Shown here piece after piece: positions 1-8,275 of a DNA stretch of 11,528 bases; position 1 is the first letter of the stretch; each line of letters starts with the position of its first letter. The position numbers were made by a program, and so were the translations under genes. This DNA comes from Bacteroidota bacterium. GTDB taxonomy: Bacteria > Bacteroidota > Bacteroidia > Chitinophagales > Chitinophagaceae. The notes beneath the pieces were generated by a model that did not search any database, had not been told where the DNA came from, and saw nothing but the letters and a program-made list of their open reading frames with translations. The DNA lies in NCBI GenBank assembly GCA_026391115.1, contig JAPLER010000022.1, positions 4,550 through 16,077 on the forward strand. Reading direction: 5' to 3'.

Positions 1-36
1 AAGCCCACTACTTTAGCTGCCTAAATAATATTTTAT

Positions 37-2859
37 ATGTATTTGAACAAAAAACTAATTGTAGCCAGTTTTCTATTTCTAGTTGTTGCAGTTAACACCA
101 CTCAGGCTCAGCAAGCCAAATCTGATGTTATTCCTATGGACAAAAATGTTAAAGTAGGAAAATTACCCAATGGTCTTACTTATTACATCAGAAAAAATGT
201 AAAACCAGAAGGCAGAGTTGAATTAAGACTTGCAGTAAACGCAGGTTCTGTTTTAGAGAAAGATAACCAGCAAGGTGTTGCTCACTTTCTAGAGCATATG
301 GCTTTTAATGGTTCTAAAAACTTCCCTAAAAATGAGTTAACCAATTATTTGCAAAAAGCAGGTGTGCGTTTTGGTGCAGACCTTAATGCCCACACAGGTT
401 TTGATGAAACTGTATATGAATTACCTATCAGCAGCAAAGACCCAGTTGTGCTACAAAATGGTTATCAGGTAATAAGAGATTGGGCAGGAAATCTTTCGCT
501 AGATTCTAAAGAAATAGACCAAGAACGTGGAATTATTTTAGAAGAAAAAAGAATGAGATTGGGTGCAGGTATGAGAATGGTTGCTCAATATTTTCCTAAA
601 ATGTTAAACAATGCTATTTATGGTAAACGTTTACCAATAGGCACAGAAGAAGTTATTAAAACAGCACCACGTAAAGCGTTCAGCGATTTTTATAACGATT
701 GGTATCGTCCAAACAATATGGCAGTAATTGTTGTAGGAGATATTGATGTTGCACAAGCCGAAGCTACAATTAAAAAAATGTTTAGCGACTTAAAAAATCC
801 TGCAAAAAGCCCAGCACGTCCTGCACGTATGCCAATAGAATGGCATAAAGCTGATAAAGCATTTGTTGTAACAGATAAAGAACAAACTAATAATACAGTT
901 CAAATTTATTTAGGTAGTTCAATAGGTAATCCTGCATCTACATGGAAATCATATAATGAAGATGCTATGAATAGATTGGTAAGTGATATGATAGGAAATC
1001 GTTTACAAGAAAATATGTTGAAAGCCTCTTCACCAATAGGTTTTGGTGGTGTAAGTTTTAATTCAAGTGAATTTAGAGGTTACAAAACCAACATCTTATC
1101 TGCTTCAATTAAAGACGATGTAGATGCTGGTATTAAAGCAATTGTTGCAGAAGTATTAAGAGCTAAGAAATTTGGATTTACAGCAAGCGAGTTTGAAAGA
1201 GCTAAAAAAGAAACTTTAGAGCAATATGAAGAACTTGCGGCAGAAAAAGATAAAACCGATTCTAGAAATTTTGCAGAAGAATATATCAATAATTTCTTAG
1301 ACAAAGAAGCAGCTCCAGGTATTGAAGCAGAAAAAAATGCTATTGAAGTTTACTTTAAGAATTTAAAAGTTGAAGAGATAAATGCGAATGTTGCTAAGTT
1401 TAATTTGAACCAACCAGCATTTGTATTATTTATGGGTAGCGAAGGCTTCAAAAAAATGCCAACAGATGCATCTTTATTGGCAAGTTTTGAAGCTGCAAAA
1501 AAACAAACTGTAGAAGCGTATGTTGAGAAAAAAGTATCTAATGAGTTAATGGATGAAATGCCAGTTGCTGGTAAAATTGTAGGTAAATCAGATAATAAAG
1601 ATTTTGATTCTAAAATTTATACTTTATCGAATGGCATTAAAGTAATAACTAAAAAAACTGATTTCAAAAACGATGAAATTTTATTAAGAGGTTATCAATG
1701 GGGTGGAAATACAAATCTTACAGAGCAAGACATTCAAATGTTAAAATATTCCAACTTGTTATTTGCTCAATTAGGATTGGGTAAACACAACAGTAGCGAG
1801 TTGCAAAAAATGTTGGCTGGTGTAAATGTGAATGCAAGTTTTGGAAATGGCGATAATACCTTTAATGTAAACGGAAGTTCTAGCGTAAAAGACGTTGAGA
1901 AATTTATGCAAGTACTGCACTTAAAATTAACCAATATTAATTTTGATAAGGACGAAATGGAAGGCTTACGTAGTGCTGCAAAACAACAAATGGGAATGAT
2001 GAAAAATAACCCAGCATTCAAGTTTGCAGATACATTGGCAAAATATCGTTATAACAATAGCAAACGTATGCCAGGCTTTTTACCAGATTTAACAGAAATG
2101 GAGCAATTGAATTTTGATGATGTTGAAAAACTATATCATAAAATGGTAAGCAATTTAAATGGTTTAACTTTGGTTTTTGTGGGTAATGTAGATGATGAAA
2201 AAATGTTGCCATTACTCGAAAAATATGTTGCATCTATTCCAACAAAAGCTACTGCAAGTGCTTTAAATACTGCAAATATTCAACGTCAAATTACTGGTAA
2301 TAATACATTTATTGTTAAAGGTGGAAAAGAAAATAAAAGCGAAATAAGATTGAGTTATTATGGTAATATTGCTTCTTTTGACGATAAAGAAAATATGGCT
2401 TATGGTTTATTGAATGATGTGTTGCAAATGAAAACAACTGAAGTATTACGTGAGCAATTAGGTGCTACTTATTCTCCACGCGTTTCAGGAAGTATGACAC
2501 GTAGTCCAATGTTAGAATTTAACTTATCATTATCTGTGTCTGCAGCTCCAGAAAATGTAGATAAACTAACTGCTGCTTTTGATGAGTTAATTAAAAAAGT
2601 TGCAGCTGGCGAAATAAGTGAAGATGATATGCTTAAAGCAAAAGAGCAACGTAAAAAAACAATAGAAACACAACAAAAAACAAATGGTTATTGGTCAAGT
2701 GTTTTAGAGCAACAAGATCAGTATGGTTATAACTCTAGCCTTATTACTAGTTACTTTACAAGATTAAATAACGCTACCAAACAAGAATTAATAGATGTAG
2801 CTAATAAATATTTGACTAAAGCAAATGTGTTAAAAGCCATTTTAAATCCTGATAAATAG
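37..2859 (+). CDS. Exported M16 family zinc metallopeptidase (insulinase/pitrilysin type, PqqL-like)
   Basis: This encodes a 940-residue zinc endopeptidase of the pitrilysin/insulinase family, expected to degrade peptides in the periplasm. Residues 1-25 form a signal peptide: KK near the start, a hydrophobic core (IVASFLFLVVAV), and likely cleavage around TQA-Q. The catalytic motif HFLEH is at 83-87 (inverted HxxEH: zinc ligands H83 and H87, base E86). The third ligand should lie in the E163-E170 segment (ERGIILEE). The second half repeats the fold in inactive form and keeps an EQLGATYSPR segment typical of the substrate-binding arginine/tyrosine region near the C-terminus. The length matches single-chain PqqL-type proteins of about 930 residues, so it looks intact and needs no separate M16 partner. 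The ATG at 37 is chosen because the signal peptide follows it directly; no Shine-Dalgarno sequence is present. A terminator follows the stop codon. The family call is firm; the substrate is unknown. Confidence 0.95.
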   Translation: MYLNKKLIVASFLFLVVAVNTTQAQQAKSDVIPMDKNVKVGKLPNGLTYYIRKNVKPEGRVELRLAVNAGSVLEKDNQQGVAHFLEHMAFNGSKNFPKNELTNYLQKAGVRFGADLNAHTGFDETVYELPISSKDPVVLQNGYQVIRDWAGNLSLDSKEIDQERGIILEEKRMRLGAGMRMVAQYFPKMLNNAIYGKRLPIGTEEVIKTAPRKAFSDFYNDWYRPNNMAVIVVGDIDVAQAEATIKKMFSDLKNPAKSPARPARMPIEWHKADKAFVVTDKEQTNNTVQIYLGSSIGNPASTWKSYNEDAMNRLVSDMIGNRLQENMLKASSPIGFGGVSFNSSEFRGYKTNILSASIKDDVDAGIKAIVAEVLRAKKFGFTASEFERAKKETLEQYEELAAEKDKTDSRNFAEEYINNFLDKEAAPGIEAEKNAIEVYFKNLKVEEINANVAKFNLNQPAFVLFMGSEGFKKMPTDASLLASFEAAKKQTVEAYVEKKVSNELMDEMPVAGKIVGKSDNKDFDSKIYTLSNGIKVITKKTDFKNDEILLRGYQWGGNTNLTEQDIQMLKYSNLLFAQLGLGKHNSSELQKMLAGVNVNASFGNGDNTFNVNGSSSVKDVEKFMQVLHLKLTNINFDKDEMEGLRSAAKQQMGMMKNNPAFKFADTLAKYRYNNSKRMPGFLPDLTEMEQLNFDDVEKLYHKMVSNLNGLTLVFVGNVDDEKMLPLLEKYVASIPTKATASALNTANIQRQITGNNTFIVKGGKENKSEIRLSYYGNIASFDDKENMAYGLLNDVLQMKTTEVLREQLGATYSPRVSGSMTRSPMLEFNLSLSVSAAPENVDKLTAAFDELIKKVAAGEISEDDMLKAKEQRKKTIETQQKTNGYWSSVLEQQDQYGYNSSLITSYFTRLNNATKQELIDVANKYLTKANVLKAILNPDK

Positions 2860-2877
2860 TTTAAAATGCATCTTAAT

Positions 2878-2915
2878 AAAAAAAGCCTAGCTGTTTTAAG
2901 AGCTAGGCTTTTTTT
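2878..2915 (+). terminator. Rho-independent terminator after the M16 peptidase gene
   Basis: An 8-bp stem, GCCTAGCT (2885-2892) with AGCTAGGC (2901-2908), encloses an 8-base loop and is followed by seven T at 2909-2915. Seven A before the stem pair with the T-run, so it could also act on the opposite strand. It separates the peptidase transcript from the next gene, which starts only 42 bases after the T-run. Confidence 0.92.
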
Positions 2916-2957
2916 ATTTTAACAATAAACTTTTTCTAAAACTGTAACCATCATTTT

Positions 2958-4022
2958 GTGCTCATTAAATTTTACTACTACTTTTACCACGTGCCTTATT
3001 TTAATTTACAAGACAGTCTCAATTTTTTTTCAAAGCTTACTTTTAAGCGAGTTAATAATGCTGCAAAAGTGTGGCTCAGTTATCAATTTAGTAAGTTACT
3101 AAAAAAGCCAATACAGTGGGGTTATCCAATTTCAATTTCATTTGAACCTACAACTAGTTGCAACTTGCGTTGCCCCGAATGTCCAAGTGGTTTAAGAGAA
3201 TTTACAAGACCAACAGGAATGCTGCAAAAGAGTTTTTTCGAAAAAACAATTGATGACATTTATAAAGAAATTACTTACCTCATTTTTTATTTTCAGGGCG
3301 AGCCTTATTTAAATCCTAACTTTTTAGAGATGGTAAGTTATGCCAATAAAAAAGGCATTTACACAGCAACAAGTACTAATGCTCATTATCTAAATGAAGA
3401 AAAAGCAAAGCAAACAGTACTAAGTGGTTTGGATAGGTTAATCATAAGCATAGATGGTACCACGCAAGATGTTTATCAGCAATATAGGGTAGGAGGTAAA
3501 TTAGATAAGGTAATTGAAGGTGCAAGAAATATTGTAAAATGGAAAAAGGAATTGAATAGTAAAACACCATTTATATTTTTTCAGTTTTTAGTAGTAAAAC
3601 CCAATGAACACCAAATTGAAGAAGTAAAAAAACTGGCAAAAGAAGTAGGTGTCGATCAAGTGAGATTTAAAACAGCACAAGTGTATGATTTTGAAAATGA
3701 TCCAAATCAGCTAATACCAACAAATAATAAATACAGTCGTTACAAAAAAGATACTAATGGTAAAATGCAATCCAAAAGTGGTTTGCAAAATCATTGCTGG
3801 CGTTTATGGAGTGGTAATGTATTAACTTGGGATGGATTGGTGGTGCCTTGTTGTTTCGATAAAGATGCAATGCATCAATTAGGAAATCTTAATAATCAAA
3901 GTTTTAAAGAAGTTTGGAACAATAATAATTACAAGCAATTTAGACAAGAATTAATGACAAGTAGAAAGAATATTGATATTTGTTCCAACTGTAGCGAGGG
4001 CTTAAAAATCTGGGAAGATTAA
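2958..4022 (+). CDS. Radical SAM enzyme with C-terminal SPASM/twitch-like Fe-S region
   Basis: This is a 354-residue cytosolic radical S-adenosylmethionine enzyme. The cluster motif CNLRCPEC gives C68, C72 and C75 (CxxxCxxC), which bind the SAM-cleaving [4Fe-4S] cluster. FQGEP at 112-116 is the usual SAM-contacting GGE-like segment, and IISIDG (162-167) fits the next barrel strand. The C-terminal part has C280, the pair C298-C299 in VVPCCF, a GNL...EVW stretch (309-320) and C342-x2-C345. This matches a SPASM/twitch auxiliary cluster region but has only five cysteines, fewer than the seven of a full SPASM domain. GTG at 2958 is the first possible start after an in-frame stop at 2937-2939; GTG at 2991 is an alternative, and no ATG precedes the cluster motif. 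No precursor peptide gene is visible nearby. The fold is certain, the substrate is unknown. Relatives modify peptides or proteins, but that role is inference here. Confidence 0.9.
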   Translation: MLIKFYYYFYHVPYFNLQDSLNFFSKLTFKRVNNAAKVWLSYQFSKLLKKPIQWGYPISISFEPTTSCNLRCPECPSGLREFTRPTGMLQKSFFEKTIDDIYKEITYLIFYFQGEPYLNPNFLEMVSYANKKGIYTATSTNAHYLNEEKAKQTVLSGLDRLIISIDGTTQDVYQQYRVGGKLDKVIEGARNIVKWKKELNSKTPFIFFQFLVVKPNEHQIEEVKKLAKEVGVDQVRFKTAQVYDFENDPNQLIPTNNKYSRYKKDTNGKMQSKSGLQNHCWRLWSGNVLTWDGLVVPCCFDKDAMHQLGNLNNQSFKEVWNNNNYKQFRQELMTSRKNIDICSNCSEGLKIWED

Positions 4023-4110
4023 AACCATTTAAACTTTTTTTTCTTAAAAACATTTACTATATAAAAGAAGTCTTTACTTTTACGCTTTAAAAAACAAAAT
4101 AAAATTAATT

Positions 4111-6381
4111 ATGATTAAAAGAATTCTACCCTCTCTTCTTTTGGCTTTGGGTTTAAGTACTTTATCAAAAGCACAATTGAACTATACTGTGTCTTTTCCT
4201 ACCTCTACTTTTACACAAATTACAGGAACTACACCCCCATTAACTTTAGCATACCCGCCTGCTCAAGCTGCTGCTGAGGGTGTTGATGCTTTTGATGAAG
4301 GTGCTGCAAACAACATTACTATACCTTTTAGCTTCAACTTCAATGGCTTGAATTATACAAAGTGTCACATTAGCACAAATGGTTTCATTGCATTAGGCTC
4401 ACAAGCTTTAGACACACTTAATGTTTTTTGGGCTAACAATCTTGCAACAGGGCCTTTTAATGGCACAAATAACGACTCAAGAGCGTCTCGTCCAATCATT
4501 GCCCCACTTTGGGATGATATGTGGGGTGTTGGAACAGGCACTACATCTGCAAGAGCAAACTATATTCGGTATACAACTACAGGAACTGCACCTAACAGAG
4601 TATTTACAATACAATGGTTAAATGCACAATGGACTTGGACTGGTACTGCAGCTGCAATCAGTTTTCAAACAAGACTTTATGAAACAACTAATGTTATAGA
4701 ATTCGTTTATCGCCAACAAGCAGGTGCTGCAGCTGGTGCAGGTGCTTCTATTGGTCTAGCAGATGTATTTACTGGTTCTGGAAATTTTTTAAGCTTAAGT
4801 GGTGTTACAAATACTGCTACAAATAGTTCAACTACTGAAACAGCAAATATTGCGACAAAACCAGCTAGTAATTTCACAATTAGATTTACACCAATTCCAA
4901 TTCCTGCTACTGATGCAGGTGTTAGACTAATTGCTGCTCCAGTTGTTTCAACATGTTTAACAACTCCTCAATCTGTTACTTACACATTAAAAAATAGTGG
5001 TACAGGAACAATTGCACCCGGTGCTGCAACAATTAATTTAACACTTACAGGTGCAAATACCGGTTCATATTCAGTATCAAATACCAAAACATTAGCATTT
5101 AATCAATTTGATACACTAACAATCAATAATATTAATTTAAATAATGCAGGTGCTACTACGCTTACTGGTTTAATATCTTTAGCAGGTGATGGTAGAAAAA
5201 CAAATGATACTTCAAAATACACTTACAGTACAGCTGCACTAGTTAACACATTTCCTCTAAATGAAAATTGTGTTGCCCCAACTAGTGTTTATAAGTATTC
5301 AATTGGTGTAGCCGGTGGCAGAAATTTGTGGAGTAATTTTAACAGTGCTAGTTTAACTGTTCCAAATAACATTAATCCATTAGTTCCAATAGCTGGTGCT
5401 CCTGATAATAGTTATTATGCCTTCTTAGGTAGATACAGTGGTTTTACAACACCTGATTTTACTAGTATTTTGTATACTAATTGTTTACAAATACCAAGTG
5501 GTCTTGCCTCAAATCAATACAATCTGAGTTTTTATATGACTCATGATTCTGCTCAAAGCAATAGCACCTCTTTCTCTGGAGACGATAGTTTATATGTTGT
5601 TTACTCTGAAGATAAAGGAGTAACTTGGAATAGAATAACAGGTGGTGGCTTCGAACGTATGGATGTAAACTTAACAGATTGGACTTGGACTAACCATACG
5701 GTTGATTTAAGTTCTCTTGCTGGTAAAACTGTTCAACTTGGTTTTGAAGGTGTAAGCCAAATGGGTAATTTATTTGCTATTGATAGTATTACTATCGAAG
5801 CTAATCCGCCATTACCAATTAAATTAACAACATTTACTGGTAAAAAAGAAGGTGCAAAAAATTTACTTTCTTGGGAAACTGCTAATGAACAGAACAACAA
5901 AGGTTTTGAATTGCAACGTGGTGTAGATGGCAAAGAATTTAAGGCAATTGCATTTGTAAATTCTAAAGCTACAAATGGCAATAGCTCAACTGCTTTAAAT
6001 TATAACTATATAGACGAAAAACCTTCAACTGCTAATAACTACTATCGTTTACGTCAAGTAGATATTAACGGTAAAGAAAGTTTCTCTAACGTTGTTTTAA
6101 TTAAATCTATTCAAAATACAAAAGCAGAGATTACAGCGGTTTATCCTAATCCTGCTAAAGAAAATATCAATGTAGTTTTAAATTCTGTTTCTGCTGAAAA
6201 ATTAACAGTTAGAATTACTGATTTATCTGGTAGAATAATTGTAGTGAAAAATATTGAAACTACTTCTGGAGATAATAATTTCAAGTTCAACACTGCAAAC
6301 TTTGCCAACGGAACTTACACAATTAAAGTAACCACTTCAAATAATGTAGAAGTTGCTACTCAAAAATTTGTAAAAATGTAA
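4111..6381 (+). CDS. Secreted multidomain protein with T9SS type A sorting domain
   Basis: This encodes a 756-residue surface or secreted protein exported first by Sec and then across the outer membrane by the type IX system. Residues 1-21 are a signal peptide (KR, leucine-rich core, SKA-Q cleavage). Residues about 25-260 form a beta-rich domain with a PFSFNFNG...NGFIALGS pattern and an APLWDDM motif. Residues about 266-375 look like a CARDB/Ig-like domain (VTYTLKNSGTG). Residues about 385-563 resemble a MAM or choice-of-anchor jelly-roll domain, with YVVYSEDKGVTW and FAIDSITI strands. Residues 569-662 are the FN3-like linker common before sorting domains (LSWETANEQNNKGFE, YYRLRQVD). Residues about 677-756 are the type A sorting domain, beginning YPNPAKENI and ending in NGTYTIKV...QKFVKM; it is normally cleaved by PorU. 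No enzyme active site is recognised; adhesion or matrix binding is the most likely role. It starts 88 bases after the radical SAM gene with no terminator between them. Confidence 0.9.
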   Translation: MIKRILPSLLLALGLSTLSKAQLNYTVSFPTSTFTQITGTTPPLTLAYPPAQAAAEGVDAFDEGAANNITIPFSFNFNGLNYTKCHISTNGFIALGSQALDTLNVFWANNLATGPFNGTNNDSRASRPIIAPLWDDMWGVGTGTTSARANYIRYTTTGTAPNRVFTIQWLNAQWTWTGTAAAISFQTRLYETTNVIEFVYRQQAGAAAGAGASIGLADVFTGSGNFLSLSGVTNTATNSSTTETANIATKPASNFTIRFTPIPIPATDAGVRLIAAPVVSTCLTTPQSVTYTLKNSGTGTIAPGAATINLTLTGANTGSYSVSNTKTLAFNQFDTLTINNINLNNAGATTLTGLISLAGDGRKTNDTSKYTYSTAALVNTFPLNENCVAPTSVYKYSIGVAGGRNLWSNFNSASLTVPNNINPLVPIAGAPDNSYYAFLGRYSGFTTPDFTSILYTNCLQIPSGLASNQYNLSFYMTHDSAQSNSTSFSGDDSLYVVYSEDKGVTWNRITGGGFERMDVNLTDWTWTNHTVDLSSLAGKTVQLGFEGVSQMGNLFAIDSITIEANPPLPIKLTTFTGKKEGAKNLLSWETANEQNNKGFELQRGVDGKEFKAIAFVNSKATNGNSSTALNYNYIDEKPSTANNYYRLRQVDINGKESFSNVVLIKSIQNTKAEITAVYPNPAKENINVVLNSVSAEKLTVRITDLSGRIIVVKNIETTSGDNNFKFNTANFANGTYTIKVTTSNNVEVATQKFVKM

Positions 6382-6390
6382 TTTCATTTT

Positions 6391-6443
6391 AATAATAATA
6401 AAAAAAGCCGATGATAATATCATCGGCTTTTTTTATTATTATT
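6391..6443 (+). terminator. Terminator formed by a perfect 25-base inverted repeat
   Basis: The arms 6391-6415 and 6419-6443 are exact reverse complements around a 3-base centre. The GC core is GCCGATGAT (6407-6415) with ATCATCGGC (6419-6427). It is followed by seven T (6428-6434) and then ATT repeats that mirror the AAT repeats upstream. It terminates the T9SS cargo gene and, being symmetric in A and T runs, could work in both directions. The next gene, ruvB, starts 49 bases later and so needs its own promoter. Confidence 0.93.
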
Positions 6444-6492
6444 TTGCATTAAAGCAAATGATTAAGATGCATTTTACGATATTTGTTTTACA

Positions 6493-7524
6493 ATGAGTAA
6501 TCCTAACTTAAATAAAGATTTAGATAAATTAAACTCAACAGAAAAAGAGTTTGAAAATAGTATTCGCCCAACCGAGATTGACGATTTTACAGGACAACCA
6601 CAACTTATAGAAAACTTAATCATTTTTATAAAGGCAGCTAAGTTACGTGGCGAAGCACTTGACCACACTTTATTTCATGGCCCTCCTGGTTTAGGTAAAA
6701 CAACCTTAAGTAGAATTGTAGCAAATGAAATGGGCGTAAACATTAAAGAAACTAGTGGACCAGTTATTGAAAAACCTGGAGATTTAGCTGGGCTTTTAAC
6801 CAACTTAGAAGCAAATGATGTTTTGTTTATAGATGAAATACACAGGCTAAGCACAGTAGTTGAGGAGTATTTATATGCAGCAATGGAAGATTTTAAAATT
6901 GATATTATGATTGATTCTGGACCAAATGCCAGAAGCGTTCAAATTAATCTAAATCCTTTCACATTAATTGGTGCAACTACGCGTAGTGGGTTGCTTACAG
7001 CACCCTTACTTAGCAGATTTGGTATTAAATCTCGTTTAGAATATTACAATGCAACAACGCTTAAAAAAATAATTCAACGTAGTGCTGGTATTTTAAAAAC
7101 TAGTATTGGTGAGGATGCTGCAAAAGAAATTGCTGGTAGAAGTCGTGGTACACCACGTATTGCAAATGGCTTGTTAAGACGTGTAAGAGATTTTGCACAA
7201 GTATTAAATGATGGACAAATAGATTTAGGCATTACCCAACATGCCTTAAAAGCATTAAATGTAGATGAACACGGATTAGATGAAATGGATAACAGAATTT
7301 TGTTATCAATCATTGATAAATTTAAAGGTGGTCCAGTAGGATTAACTACAATAGCTACAAGTGTTGGAGAAGAGGCAGGCACTATCGAAGAAGTATACGA
7401 ACCTTTTCTTATTCAAGAAGGTTTTTTGCAACGTACACCACGAGGCAGAGAGGCTACTTTAAAAGCATATAATCATCTAAATAAAAAACCACCAAGTAGT
7501 AATATTGGATTATTTGCAGAGTAA
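6493..7524 (+). CDS. ruvB: Holliday junction branch migration DNA helicase RuvB
   Basis: RuvB is the hexameric AAA+ motor that, with RuvA, drives branch migration of Holliday junctions before RuvC cuts them. The 343-residue product has every expected element. The Walker A motif GPPGLGKT is at 63-70 and Walker B VLFIDE at 110-115. Sensor 1 lies in GATTR at 160-164, the arginine finger is R175 in LLSRFG, and sensor 2 is R222 in RGTPRIAN. The C-terminal winged-helix domain (about 265-330) has DKFKGGPVGLTTIA and the FLQRTPRGREAT segment. Length and motif spacing match the family, so it is intact. The ATG at 6493 gives the usual short, variable N-terminus before the conserved RPTEIDDFTGQ. No ruvA or ruvC is adjacent, which is ordinary in this phylum. 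No exact -7 consensus was found in its 49-base upstream gap, and no clear terminator follows. Confidence 0.98.
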   Translation: MSNPNLNKDLDKLNSTEKEFENSIRPTEIDDFTGQPQLIENLIIFIKAAKLRGEALDHTLFHGPPGLGKTTLSRIVANEMGVNIKETSGPVIEKPGDLAGLLTNLEANDVLFIDEIHRLSTVVEEYLYAAMEDFKIDIMIDSGPNARSVQINLNPFTLIGATTRSGLLTAPLLSRFGIKSRLEYYNATTLKKIIQRSAGILKTSIGEDAAKEIAGRSRGTPRIANGLLRRVRDFAQVLNDGQIDLGITQHALKALNVDEHGLDEMDNRILLSIIDKFKGGPVGLTTIATSVGEEAGTIEEVYEPFLIQEGFLQRTPRGREATLKAYNHLNKKPPSSNIGLFAE

Positions 7525-7607
7525 ATACTTCAACGTTTTTATTTTATCATCAAAAATATTACTATAAATCAATTAGTTATAAAGGTGTAATAAAAAATAG
7601 TTATCAA

Positions 7608-7615
7608 TATATTTG
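7608..7615 (+). promoter_or_regulatory. Candidate -7 promoter element for the rplM operon
   Basis: TATATTTG matches the Bacteroidota primary sigma-factor -7 consensus TAnnTTTG exactly. It lies in the right place, upstream of a ribosomal operon and inside the largest spacer of the window. No good TTTG -33 box is visible at the usual distance upstream. Transcription would start near 7622, leaving a leader of about 170 bases. The start point is inferred from element spacing only. Confidence 0.5.
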
Positions 7616-7621
7616 GTAATA

Positions 7622-7794
7622 CAAGTGCCCAACCCACACTTTTGCAATCCAAATTTTTTTGGACTTGATAATGGGATAGCGTTATCATTTTAATTTCTTA
7701 ACAAAGTTCTTTAGTACGTTAAAAGTTGAAAGTTATTTATAATTAAATAATCAAAGACTAAACACAAACTAATAACTACAATTACTTAAAAAAA
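7622..7794 (+). promoter_or_regulatory. Candidate structured 5' leader of the L13 operon
   Basis: The inferred 5' untranslated region of rplM can fold. TCCAAA (7648-7653) pairs with TTTGGA (7658-7663), flanked by CAAG (7622-7625) with CTTG (7664-7667). A second hairpin pairs TGATAATG (7666-7673) with CGTTATCA (7680-7687) over a 6-base loop, with one G-U pair. AAGTG/CACTT (7624-7628 region/7637-7641) offers an alternative fold. The rest (7690-7794) is A/T-rich with no strong structure. Leaders of ribosomal operons often bind one of their products, so L13 feedback is a plausible role. I recall that leader RNAs upstream of L13 have been proposed in Bacteroidia but could not compare this one. Confidence 0.35.
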
Positions 7795-8238
7795 GTGAGT
7801 AAATTACATTTCACAACAAAACACGCCAACGCGGCCACCGTACAACACAATTGGTACATTGTTGATGGTGCTAATCAAACCGTAGGACGTATGTGTAGCA
7901 AAATTGCTGCAGTTCTACGCGGAAAAAACAAAGCTTATTACACACCACACGTAGATTGTGGAGATTATGTAATAGTGATTAATTGCGAAAAAGTTATCTT
8001 AACTGGTAACAAAATGCAAGACAAAGTGTATGACACATTTAGTGGCTACCCGGGTGGTAGAAAAGAAGAAGCTGCTAAGGATTTACAACGTCGTCGCCCA
8101 GAAGTATTAGTTGAAAGAGCCGTAAAAGGTATGCTACCAAAAAATCGTTTGGGACGTAAAATGTACAAAAAATTATTTGTATATCAAGGTGCAAATCATC
8201 CACACAGTGCTCAACAACCAAAAGAATTTAAATTCTAA
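7795..8238 (+). CDS. rplM: 50S ribosomal protein L13 (uL13)
   Basis: L13 is a 50S subunit protein that binds 23S rRNA early in assembly. The 147-residue product shows the family landmarks: W20-Y-I-V-D with GQTVGR-like NQTVGR (27-32), SKIAAVLRGK (35-44), YTPHVDCGDYVIVIN (49-63), the SGYPGG turn (83-88), and KGMLPKNRLGR (111-121). The start is GTG at 7795; the following SKLHFTTKHANAAT matches the N-terminal style of L13 in Chitinophagaceae-type bacteria as I remember it, so the non-ATG start is well supported. A run of seven A precedes it instead of a Shine-Dalgarno sequence. It is the first gene of the translation operon, and rpsI follows 37 bases after its stop codon. Confidence 0.98.
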   Translation: MSKLHFTTKHANAATVQHNWYIVDGANQTVGRMCSKIAAVLRGKNKAYYTPHVDCGDYVIVINCEKVILTGNKMQDKVYDTFSGYPGGRKEEAAKDLQRRRPEVLVERAVKGMLPKNRLGRKMYKKLFVYQGANHPHSAQQPKEFKF

Positions 8239-8275
8239 TTAACAACATTAACAAATCATTTCAAATCATACATTG

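Noticed and set aside
1..24. A possible tail of an upstream gene (reading KPTTLAA then TAA).
   Set aside because: Seven codons cannot be assigned to any protein and all frames contain stops nearby.
2866..2922. An 18-codon frame starting at ATG 2866 that could be a precursor peptide for the radical SAM enzyme.
   Set aside because: It runs straight through the terminator stem and T-run, which fully explain the sequence.
4023..4110. A terminator for the radical SAM gene and a promoter for the T9SS gene.
   Set aside because: There is a T-run at 4033-4041 but no GC stem before it; TACTTTTT at 4074-4081 misses the final G of TAnnTTTG, so neither is called.
7525..7607. A terminator after ruvB.
   Set aside because: No stem-loop with a T-run was found; the stretch is A/T-rich without clear structure.
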